This document shows, piece by piece, positions 11,046 to 21,673 of a stretch of 64,000 nt of DNA. The DNA is from Basidiobolus meristosporus CBS 931.73 (taxonomy: Eukaryota > Basidiobolomycota > Basidiobolomycetes > Basidiobolales > Basidiobolaceae). Made by a program: the position numbers and the translations under genes. Position 1 is the first letter of the stretch, and each line of letters starts with the position of its first letter. The DNA lies in the NCBI GenBank assembly GCA_002104905.1, contig MCFE01000012.1, positions 186,001-250,000 of the forward strand, given 5' to 3'. The notes under the pieces were generated by a model. That model saw only the letters and a list, made by a program, of their open reading frames with translations. It ran no database searches and was not told where the DNA came from.

Positions 11046-13480
11046 GATAAATAGTTGAACACCAGCTTGCTCTGGAATTCAGTGGAACTAGCAGGCTGCA
11101 TCTAAAAAAGGCCATGTTGACAGTTTGCCCACTGAAGGTAATAATGTAGACTCCTTGGGGTTTCATTCAAGTAGTCAACTGATAATCTCTGCAGAACTGC
11201 CAGCTGGTCATAATACTCTGGCAGATGGGAATGTTGGAATTGCAATACCTCTAGTAAATGACCAGCAAATGACGGTCATAACATCAATACCAATAGTATT
11301 AGCAAGTATGTTGTCAACACATACCAAATTGTTAATGAGGTAAATAGGTGCAGTGGCTAACAGGATAGACACAATAGACTGGAGAAATCAGGAAATAGCT
11401 CAGAGATAGGAAGAGTGGATATTATGTACAGAGCAATGAATATGCCAGTTAGCAAATGCAGTATCTAGGCTGCAAAGTAGGAACTCAAGTAGCTTAATGC
11501 CACAGCCAATAATAGAGCCATTTCCTGATGTAACAGCAGAGGATCACTGCACAGTCTTTGAAGCACAGGAACAGTGCCCCAAAGATAATGCCCACTGAGA
11601 AACCAGTTTCAGAATGGGAGGGAGAGACTGCAATCTTTATAACCAGCCTAAAAATCAAAGACACAGAAGATCTGTGGGGCTTTTGAGTGCAATGATGAAG
11701 GATGGTTTAAAATTCAAGAGGCTGATAGAAGTCAAGCATGGCATCACCTTAAGGCAGGCATACTATGGGACCATCAGGAACTCAAGACCAGCAGAATGTG
11801 TTTAATCTATTTCATGAGCAATACCCTGGATTCAAGCAAGTAAATGGATTTGGGCCAGCATTGGTGTGATAAGAGAGTATCTCAAGAATACCAGAAACCA
11901 TCCAATGAAGAACAACAAGGGTGTTACAGTTAAAAACTGGTAGCTTCCTCAAGAGCTTGTCACAAGCAGGGCTGAAAGCTCCAAATAAGTGGCAATGAAA
12001 TATCAGGCAGCCAGAATAGTGTCAATAAGGGACAAGCAGGCAGAACCAAGTGCATCAGTGTAACATTTCTCAGCAAAGAAATGGAGTTCAATTCAAGATG
12101 CACTTGGCCAAAGTATTAGTGAAGTATCAGGCAGCAACAAAAGCCTGTGGCTTTCTTAGGAGCTTGTTACAAGCAGAGCTGAAGGCTTGAAATAAGTGGC
12201 TAAGCAATGTTGGGTTACCAGGAGAGTGCCAGTAAGGGACAAGCAGGTGAAACAGATGCACCAGTGCAGCATTCATCAAAGACAAAGTGTAGTACAATAC
12301 ACAAGGCACTTGGTCAAAATAGCAGTGAAAGAGTTGGAAGTGATAAAGGTAAAGGTAAAGAGAAAAAAAGCTACTCAAGCCAGAGAGAGGGAAGTGTGAA
12401 AACAAAAGCTGCAGTTGTTGCCAATTAATGCTGTCAGCCCCAAACAAGCTGAATCCTATATTAGCCAAGAAGAATTACCAACAAGACAACAGCAGATTTC
12501 TCAAGAGTTGGAAGTGGAGCCAGTTGAGCTACACTTCAGTGAGATAGATGAGCTTGCAGAGAAAGGCAATTTGTCTACCACTGCTTCCACATCCTCCATT
12601 GTAGACAGTTTGTAGATTCCACTGACAGACAAAGCAACATCAAGAACTCAAAAGACTATCACAATGGCTACAGTGGAATATTGCAACATTAATAGGCATA
12701 CCAAGAGGTTGCAGCACTTCTTCAAGAGCAGTGCTCAAGAACACACACTTGAATATTGCAAGAACTTAATGCAAAGACCAGCAGATGAAGTGCTTGACCT
12801 TGCAGTGCAGGGTGAAGAACAGGACATATGAGAACCAGTGAATGAACAATTGCATAAAGCTGTTTAGTTCCTGTTAAAGTCATGGAAAGAGGGTGTTGCA
12901 GCAGAAATACTTACTAAATGGTGAATTTCAATGAAGTTACTTGTTCAGTGTGGGGTTGGGCTTTATGTTGGTGTTGAGTACACAGACTTGTATAAATCAG
13001 TACAACTGGCACTTGAGTCACAACTGAAGTTTAGCAGAAATAGACCATTTTGTATTCATGAAAAAGTAAGAGCATTGGTTCAGTCAGGAAGTAAGTAGTG
13101 TGAGAAGAGGCAATAACCAATCAATGAACACAAATATAGTAGGTAATTGAGTGTCCAGGATCACAAAGTGAAAGAAATGGCAGAGAACCAATTAAAAGCC
13201 ACTTATGTATCATTGTGAGGAAAATTCTGACCAAGTTTTGTGTCAAATCTGGGGGTCTATTTTCCTTTACAATGTTTGCACAGTGTCCTGATGGGATCAA
13301 TATCTCTTATTCACTGTATTTTGATTTTGTGATTGCCTTTTGATGGGATTATAATAGCAATTTTTCATTGGGGTAATGCAACAGTGTCAAGAAATTGGTG
13401 GACTAAAAAAAAATTTTCAGCAGCTTTGGCATTGTGTCCTAATTGCATAAATACTGTTTAGCCACAGGATTTTAGTTTTG
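11046..13480. other. Degraded element body with internal duplication
   Basis: No intact gene is visible. A direct duplication of about 130 bp is present at about 11938-12066 and 12145-12275; both contain AGAGCTTGT(C/T)ACAAGCAG, GCTGAA and GGGACAAGCAGG. Short plus-strand frames (12196-12428, 12415-12615) are Lys/Glu/Ser rich and broken. The segment probably derives from the second gene of the Plavaka/CACTA-like element; this is inferred from position only. Confidence 0.5.
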
Positions 13481-13489
13481 TATTAGCCT

Positions 13490-13705
13490 TTTGACAGGAT
13501 CATGACAAATATTTCCCAGGAGGTATGGCATGCTGGCAGACAAAGGTTTCAGAAGTAGACTAGGCCAACTAGGATATTTACCCAATTTGGTAGTCAGCTG
13601 CTCACTACTTTGACAAATACCTGCACCTTGGGGTTTGAAGGAAAAGTAATAGTTGAAGGACAACAAAACATCATTAGAGTACCAGCAAAATACCAGGAGA
13701 CTGTA
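13490..13705 (+). mobile_element. MITE-like element (family C), copy 2
   Basis: This segment shares with 35140-35300 the run from CCAGGAGG through AATTTGGTAGTCAGCTGCTCACTACTTT to ACCAGCAAAATACCA (with substitutions), and is the reverse complement of the matching part of 10283-10565. The ends are less clear than in the other two copies. Confidence 0.6.
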
Positions 13706-13888
13706 AGATAAGTTCAAAGTGAGAGATCCTTCTTTATGAACTTTACCATGTTATGCAAGGTGACTTTGGGGTACAATGCAATTTTATATATGATTTGATG
13801 GACAGAATTATATTTACCAAAAATAAGCAGTATTATAACAGAAGTTGCAAATGGAAGCATATTTACACCACTGTTGATTTAAAAGGAA

Positions 13889-14568
13889 TCATGCTACCAA
13901 GAAATTCTTTTGTGGAAACCAAACACTACTCCAAGAATTTAATCCAATGGAAGTTGGAATCAATAGCATACTATTATTGAAAAGTCCAGGTAAACTACTA
14001 CCTATGAATAAGCTCCATTGTTGATAAAAAGCCTTTGCATTATTAATACTTTCATGGACCTGTGTTTGGGTAGTATTTGTATATAAATTAAAAAAGCTAC
14101 TTCCATATCTTTGAGGAAATCTGTTAAACATATGCCATGCTATTTTATCAGCACGATCCAATACATTACCTTTGGCAACAAAAATAATACTCTTATATGA
14201 CAGTTTAATTCTACAGACTTGGCCAATAGAGTCTTTTATATGTGGAATTGTTCCTTCATTTGCTCCATATTCAGATCCGCCTGATGAACCAACCGTATCT
14301 ACTATTTGCCAACCTTTTCCTGATCCTATGGTAGCCTTTTCTGTTACTTTAATTCCGCCTGCACCTATCAGAAAATAATTGATTATCAGATATAATCAAC
14401 TACTGAGTTAACGCATTTACGAGAGTTGCCCCTTCCCATTATTCCTACAATAAACGTGCTGTTACTAAGTAAGCACAGAGCGCTGCAGCATGATCTGGTA
14501 GAAGAAGACACATCTTCCTCAGCACAAACGATGAATTGTTCTCGATCAAAAAGAGAAAAGTCAACCAT
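13889..14568 (-). CDS. Possible P-loop/AIG1-like protein fragment
   Basis: Two exons on the minus strand: 14568-14421 and 14364-13889, joined across a 56-nt intron with donor GTAAAT and acceptor TGATAG. The phase is kept and the product is 207 aa. After splicing, the sequence reads STFIVGIMGRGNS, then IKVTEKATI, then WQIVDTVG, then RIKLSYKSIIFVAKG. The order (P-loop-like glycine stretch, T/S segment, DTVG resembling a G3 box, then an IxxVxKG strand) recalls AIG1-type GTPases, but the GKS/T of a true Walker A is missing. It may be a degraded copy or a mis-modelled intron. It marks the change from the repeat region to ordinary genic DNA. Confidence 0.35.
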
Positions 14569-16180
14569 ATTTGGCTTGTAAGAAAACCCCCCAAGGATGC
14601 CCCATTTAGGCCGTGAGTGAAATCAGAAGAGTTGCTTGTAAGGGGAGAATCAAAAGCTACCAGGCTGCAAGACCCCGGATGTCGTTCTCAGATATATAAC
14701 TTTATTGTAGAGTATAGTAAGAGAGAAGCCATATCGCTTGCATCAATAGTTCATAAACTACAGGGATGCCAGACCACAATAAGTGAAGTGCCAAATCTAG
14801 ATTCCAAGAGACCCGAGAATTAGAAACTGGAGCCCCATTCAGGGGCCTTATACATAACAAAGTAGCCTCATTTATCGAAACCGAGGTTGGTACCATTATG
14901 ATCACTGTTAAAACAGGATTTATACTAGTAATATGTTAATCAAGTACGGTAAAATGTCACTAGGGGCAGCATTTCTTGGAACAGTCCAACATCTTTCCTC
15001 ACACAGGATTGAGGACAAATTACGATGTATAGACTGAGGTGGCATAGTCTATTCCAACTGGACATATATCTTAGTGGGCCGATGTAGATACGGTGCCTTT
15101 CACAAAGCTTGTTCTCAGCCATACCATCGTGCTAGCCTTACCCAGAGAGCATCCCAATTGTTGCTTGCACAAGACAATGTAGAGAGCCGTATAGCCTAAA
15201 TTGACCAAACGCTCGCCGAGCTACAGAGCAGCTTCCGGTTGTAGTGAATTCCGCTGCTAGCCATGACCCCTCAGTGATGGTCAATTCATTGACCACCACC
15301 GAACCTGCATCCACTCCTTGGATGTTCCACTTGTGCTTGAAACGTGAAAATAAATGATTTCTCACGTTGGTACCAAACCAGGCTCCAACAACCACACACA
15401 GTATCCATTGAACCGTCTGGATCGCAGGTCGAGAGTGCAGCTGAGACCATTACAGAGCACCATTGCATCATCCTATTGTTATGCCAGCATCGAAGTTGCC
15501 ATGTTCCTGATATATGCTCGTCGAGATGATTTTCATGTCGGACTTCCGTCACTCTTGGTTGTCCCTCTGTGCAGTGCAGGCATAGCGGTACTGGGGAGCA
15601 AGCGACGATGACGTCGGTGTACTGAACAAAAACGTATCAAATCTCAGGGAATAGCTGCTGTGTCAGATTCCTGAATTGGAAAAATACAGGAGGATCTGCG
15701 TTCTACTGTCTATGTGATGTTTTCTTACCGTAATCTGGCCTGGCCATGGCAGCAGATCGTCCATGTTTATTTCGGAATCTGCGGTATATTTCAGTCAGCT
15801 CCTCAGACCTACCACCATGACGCTATCGAAATACGAAACGTGGCAAACAACCACCAGGAAGTGATTGGAACCTTCAGTCAGGCACCAGCACTCATGTCAA
15901 AAAACTGCATACATGCATGCAAACTTGGTTATATGAATTAAATGAGGGATAAGGTGGTAAGAACATATCAACCACTCCACCAATCAAAACGAGATGATGA
16001 CATGGGTCTTATATCGTGGTTATACTACAAAACTCCCTGGATCAGGGAAATCCGATGAAGCGCTCTTCAGACTGCAAAGCGTCGGTGTAGAAATAAAAGT
16101 GTGATCGAGCATCTCAAACACTTTTCTTGCTCATAATCGCATCAGCCTTAGCTCTATAAGCTCATCCAACCCCGATCGCT
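14569..16180. other. Intergenic, no supported gene
   Basis: Only short overlapping ORFs are seen, all under 90 codons on both strands, with no recognised motif. No repeat family from the left region is seen here. The last 150 bases are the likely promoter of the Con7-like gene. Confidence 0.5.
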
Positions 16181-17146
16181 ATGAGAGATAATTCCGGCGA
16201 CATACCACTTCCGACAGAAGCTCATTCAACAACTTTAAAGCCCATTGACAATAGCCTGATTAAGCACAGATCCCACAACTATCACGCTTCGATTACTTGC
16301 TCTGTCCCCTTTATGAACTGTACACAGCTATCGAAGATATCGATTCCAGATGGAAACGCTTTACCTCCGCCATCATTACCTCCACTTTCGGAAACACTAG
16401 GGAACCTGTTCCCTAGCTCCCCTAAATCTACATCCAATCCACTCTCTAGCCCAATATCGTTAGAAACCATACCAACTGCCTCTTTGCTAGGCTCTCCATC
16501 ACATCAGCCTCTTGTACGGGATTCACACAATACCTTCAGCTCGTCTGGTGTGCGCAAACTACCACCCATTGTTCATAGTGACACCATGGAGACAAGGCCG
16601 AGTGGTAACGGCAGTTACTATTGCCGAGCTGAACGCTCATTATCTATCCCAATGCAGCACAGCACCCAAATCCCACCTTGTTCATACACAATTACGCCAC
16701 AATACCATGCGAACACGAACCGGCACCCTGCGATATATCGATCGAGAAGCCATAACTCATCTACTCCTTGGGAACAACACAGCCAGTCAGAAGCATATTT
16801 CGCCTATCAGCAGAGTAATGATGACAGCCAAAAGGAGTTTTCCTTCGTGTCGCTCCCTGGAGTTAACAGCAAAAAGAGGCCCCGAAGACGGTTTGATGAA
16901 ATAGAGCGCCTATATGCTTGTAGCTGGCCAGGATGTAGCAAAAGCTATGGAACATTGAATCACCTGAATGCCCACGTAACAATGCAAAAACACGGCTCCA
17001 AGAGACAGCCTTCCGGTTCGTAGTGCTTTCATCGTCTGAGAGAGAATCCATTGTACTAACCAACTGGAAATCTAGAGTTCAAAGAGCTACGGAAATACTG
17101 GAAGCAGCAGAAGCAAGACACTATCACTAGAAAGCAACTACTCTAG
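16181..17146 (+). CDS. Con7-like C2H2 transcription factor
   Basis: Two exons, 16181-17015 and 17076-17146, with a 60-nt intron (GTTCGT...CTAAC...TCTAG), encode 301 aa. The first 225 residues are Ser/Pro-rich and probably disordered. The conserved C-terminal part reads FSFVSLPG, then RPRRRFDEIERLYAC, then a single C2H2 finger (C247, C252, then GTLNHLNAHVTMQKHG). The second exon supplies EFKELRKYWKQQKQ, the charged helix that follows the finger in this family, which independently supports the splice. Con7-type proteins are fungal nuclear regulators of morphogenesis and cell-wall genes in filamentous species; the exact targets here are unknown. The start ATG is the first in frame. Confidence 0.75.
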
Positions 17147-18455
17147 CTAGGATAATATACTTGATGGTACGAGATATAATTTCAAATATTCTTCCGAATC
17201 ATGTATATCCAGCAAGAGCCACCTCGAAGGCATGGTGGCCTGCTTGAACCTCTTACAAGTACGTTTATTTTCATATTACTGTACCTAGTAATATTGATGA
17301 ATAGGTGCTGGTACTGCAAAATAGATTTGTAATTTTACTCGTATTATATGATTGCGATGTAGACTCCATATGATAAAGAATTTAGATAATATGAATTAAT
17401 GTTAGTATTCCTGGCTACACAACATTAAATAAATAGTAGACTTGAACTCCATATAGATCAATACCTGAGTAATGATATCCACCTGGTCTCGTAAATACAA
17501 GAAGGCTACATTCTTGCCAAGGTGTCGTTCTAATTGCTGTGGCATATATTTCAGGTATGGCTGTAATCTACAACAAGAAGCTTTCCATCCTCGGCTTTAA
17601 TGCAATGCGACTGTTCCAAAGTAAGCCCGTTCCCTCTCTGCTACTCTAGAGGATCTTCTTTGCTTAATCATGGAGGTGCACGAACTTTACCAATATATGT
17701 GAAGGACCTCAAATGTAGATGTAGGGGAGTGTTCATTAAAGCAGTGGCGTACCTCTCTACGTCAAGTAGCATTGTGGTGCATACTGATCAGCGCTTTTAT
17801 CATCTGGTAGCATCTGCCTGTGCGTGATATCTTTCGTCGTGCTTGAAATTAACAAGAGCGTCACACTCAGCATCACGTTATTGGCCCTCCTGAAAACATG
17901 ACAATACGAGATATTCAGCGTCAATTTTATACATCTGCGTCGCTAAATTGGCCCGATTCCCGTTACTGGGGAGTTTCTGGAAGTATCGAGAGGGGAACAT
18001 AGGTGTATAATTGTCCATATACTTTATTAACTATCGGCTTTCTGCTGTGCATGCTACACAAAGTTTTGTATATCGCATTGAAATTCTCTACAAATACCAA
18101 TCACTGCAATAGCAGTATAAATCTAGCATCATAAGTAACAAGTTATCAAACCTTGAAAACGTTCCGCATTTGAAAGTTCGCATCAATTTGGCTCATATTC
18201 TGTATCCTCAATGGCTATATTACACTGGTTCTTTGGCTACGTAGACGGACCTGTATGTTAGAATATGGCACCTGCTAATACAAATTTCTAATAAGCCACT
18301 CAATGGCACTTCTTGACTAATGTGGCACCCCACTCCAATACCAACAAAATGCTCACAATTTGAGACGATAACGGCCACTATTGAGGGTAGATTTGGTGTT
18401 AGGCTTCATCATAATTTCCTTTTTGAGCAGTTGTGTCAAGCACCTCCCTCACTAT
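17147..18455. other. Intergenic, no supported gene
   Basis: AT-rich sequence with no long frame on either strand and no repeat recognised. It contains the 3' flanks of two convergent genes (Con7-like on plus, 153-aa orphan on minus). Confidence 0.5.
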
Positions 18456-19055
18456 CTATGATATCTTGAGACGTCTGAAACGATATATTTGATTCCAACA
18501 TAGTAGGTCCCTTGACTGAATATATTCAATGGGTAGTTTGACGAGCATAAATGCAACCCTTTCAATGCATTTACCGAATAAAGGGATAGTAGCCGTTTGT
18601 AGGAAGAGTTGGAAATCTTCTCGCTGATCAGCCCACTTCACGAATTTGCAATATATTCGAAGAAATTAAAATACTCTGCATTGTGAAAGGTTCAACAACC
18701 CATTAATCCTGAAGAATCGTCCATAGTAAAACGGTCGACTCAATAGCATGCTAAACTCTGCGCTCGTTACAGCGTAGCCCCAACAACAGGGAATTTTCGA
18801 ACGGAAAATAGGCAACAGCGGCTGCACTTCGAAATAAACCATTCCCATCTTATCAGTATATCGGACTACAAATACAAACACAAGGACCAATCGCTCGATG
18901 TGGAACACGATGTTTTGTTGATTATTCCCATCCACCAACCACCTCTACTCACTCATGCTTGCGTGAAAATCAAGGATCTCACTGATGCCACGCCTTATTT
19001 TGGATGACAAGGATCCAGGATTTGAGTTCAATTTGTAAACTAACGGCTGTTCCAT
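18456..19055 (-). CDS. Hypothetical 153-aa protein, three exons
   Basis: Exons on the minus strand are 19055-18953, 18865-18675 and 18623-18456. The introns are 87 nt (donor GTGAGT, acceptor TTGTAG) and 51 nt (donor GTATTT, acceptor ATCAG). Phases join exactly and the resulting frame is open from ATG to TAG, which supports a real gene although no family was recognised. The product starts MEQPLVYKLN, contains a segment rich in Phe/Tyr (SRPFYYGRFF) and a moderately hydrophobic stretch ending LVKLPIEYIQSR. The last phrase loosely resembles the PxE/D-x-x-x-x-R signature of mitochondrial carriers, but the protein is too short and lacks the repeats, so no function is assigned. Confidence 0.45.
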
Positions 19056-20144
19056 GGTTACTCAAGTGGATCCAAACTTATTTCTTCGAAACCAACAAGC
19101 TTTTTCCCAGTCTTCATACTTATAGTGCCATTCCCATGCTATCCAATTTGGTTATAGATATGGAGGTGAGATAGAGCTACTAAGGGCATGTATTGGTATT
19201 ACCTCAGGCGATGGGTGCCCTTATGCATGTCACTTGATCCTCTTGTAATTTTACTGGGATCCACTCCAGCAATAGAGACAGCTAGCTTATAAGTAAAGTA
19301 ACACAAGTAGGAGGTGCCAAGCAGATGCAAGTAGTATGATTGCGACAACTCTATTTATAACTGATCACTGGAAAATGTAGATCGCGCATTAGATGCTATT
19401 ATATTGGCATATTTTTTGTGCTCGACCACCTGAAGCTTAAGTTCTTAATCGCTGTACGGTTAGTCACGCCTATGTAGGAAGGCCTTGGATATAAGTTATT
19501 ACTCTAAAACTCATATATGCCAAAAGAAAGCAATTCATATCTTTAGTCTAGATGAAAGAGCATTAAGGAAATATTTAACCCACTCGTTACATGATTGCAA
19601 CTTGATTAACATGCTAGGAAGTGATTAAAATGAAACCAGGATTTTGATCAATTTAAATGTCGATTCGAGAAGCCAAATTTGTAGGTCCGTGATCTGTGCT
19701 TAGCCAATAAGCTAAGAGGATAGTAATTTTAGTATGAGGTTCGAAAACAATAAGCATTACTCTGATTGATCATTTACCCAAGACAATTCAATTATATTGG
19801 AGCTCGGTCTCCATTCAAGGGAATACAAATTGGTGGTATATGTGCGGTGGCACAGTACTGGACTCAGCGAAAAATGCACACTGCATATTTCAGTTACTGG
19901 GGTTCATTTCCGAAATGTTTAAAATATAGCTCATAGGGCACTCACGTATTGTTAATACCACCCCTTTCCTTTGTTAATACTTCTCTTTGCGAGTCAAACG
20001 TGGTTTTTCAAACGGCTAGCAAATTAACCCTTTGTATTTAGCCGCTGGCTTGGACATTCCCTCTATTTCACTTCTACTTTTCAAAAGCTCAGGAAGCTCT
20101 TTCATTTGTTTACCTTTTGAAGTTTTCATCGCTGTTTGCTGGCC
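19056..20144. other. Intergenic, divergent promoter region
   Basis: This stretch lies between the minus-strand orphan gene and the plus-strand serine-rich gene. No gene is seen. The last 60 bases before the ATG at 20145 are pyrimidine-rich (CTTCTACTTTTC and similar), which is common ahead of fungal start codons. Confidence 0.5.
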
Positions 20145-21673
20145 ATGATGCAAAGACCTCGTTTCAATTCATATAGCGCCGGGTCTCCGGCTTTGCCGTT
20201 AACTGAAAATCAGGCCTTAGTTAAGCATCGGTACCTGATAAAAAAACAATACAAATCTCATGACCTGCTGAAGGAGGCCATCAATACCAATGATGCTATG
20301 AAGAGCGAGCAACCTGGAGGTCATGTGACGCTCAACCGTAGAGCATCGAAGTTACGAAGGCTATCCTCTTTATTAAATAAGAAATTCAATCGGAATCGAC
20401 TGAGCCGCGACAAAATTTCACCGCCCATTCTTGTCACAGCTAGTTCATTTATCGAAGCAGTTCCCATAGAAAATCCTGCTAAAGAGTTGAGCTCTTTGGA
20501 AACACCAAATTCAACATCCCATTTGTCAGAACATTCCAATCAAGCTGGCTTGCCCGGTCAACTTTCGAGACAATCTTCCAAGAGTAGCTCTCATACACTT
20601 CAGAGGCAGCTAAGCGATAGGGAGATCAAGCGCCTAGGATCACGTGGTTTCACCAAGCATACTCGGTTTCTATCCGAAAGCTCACTTTCCTCATTTACCT
20701 CCGATGGCTCCAGTGATAAGCATTCCAGTTATGGCCGGGAAAACATTGTATGGCCACTCACAGTACAGGTTGAACACGACTGGGAGTTGGAGAATGCATA
20801 TTCAACATTCCCAGTCCTTTCAGACTCATTCACACAACAGGCCACCGATTGGGAAATGGCAGCTCTAGCTGAAGTAGCCATTTCTGAATCCCTTTCCAAC
20901 CCGAAAACGCCCGAGAACAAACCCACCAACACTAAACCAGAGATTGCATCATTGGCGCGAAATGACCTTTTGAGAAGCAACTCACTTCCAATATCAAAAG
21001 ATAAAATCTACTCGCATCGCTTTTCGGGGCCTGATACAGAAGTGGAGTCGATAGAATCCAATGCTAAAAGACGAGTAAAATCTGAGTGTGGAATGCGAGG
21101 GGATGTCTCTCTAGACTTCACCAAATGCCGTGTTCGCAGTTCATCTCTGAATCCAGTGAAAACGAAGTGGCGAGAGGCTGTAATTTATGCCAAGGATTTG
21201 GAGGACTATGAGAGTGTACTATCGGAAATGGAAATCCCCGTAACAAACTCAAACCCGATTTCAGAAGGTACTTGGTCTAACCAACTCGCATTCGGGATTT
21301 CTTAAACTAACTTTTAACTTAAGCATCCATTTTAGAGTTTCTGTCATCTCTGTCCCCTTCGAGCTCTGAGGATTCCTCAACTGAGACAGCCAATTCTTCC
21401 CCAGATTTAAGCAGCGCGGAAAACTTGGACCTGGACCCCGAAGCAGAAGCTCACGATGATCTGTATGATGAAGCACCATCCTCATCCACCCATGCTACCA
21501 CTGAGCACGATACTTATCGGCACTCGATCTTTGATCTCTATTGTTATGACAGTGACGAAGAGGAGTATTCGATTGAATCGGATGCTGATGATTCGTCAGA
21601 CAACAATCATCAATGCGAGTATTCTGGCATTGACACGCCGGGGGATGAGTTGATTGAGCTTGATAGAATATAG
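20145..21673 (+). CDS. Serine-rich protein of unknown function
   Basis: Exons 20145-21267 and 21336-21673, with a 68-nt intron (GTACTT...ATTTTAG) entering in the same phase, encode 486 aa. The start is the first ATG of a double ATG. The N-terminal half is basic and Ser-rich (LRRLSSLLNKKFNR, RQSSKSSSHTLQRQLS), typical of a phosphorylated disordered region. A more structured stretch near the middle reads EHDWELENAY and TDWEMAALAEVAISES, and another reads KTKWREAVIYAKDLEDYE. The second exon is strongly acidic (YDSDEEEYSIESDADDSSD). No signal peptide or membrane segment is seen. No family was recognised. Confidence 0.7.

Noticed and set aside
18456-19055. Mitochondrial carrier assignment for the 153-aa orphan
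   Set aside because: Only one LPIEYIQSR-like phrase is suggestive; the protein is too short and has no threefold repeat. A reading that improves the match needs an unsupported frameshift.
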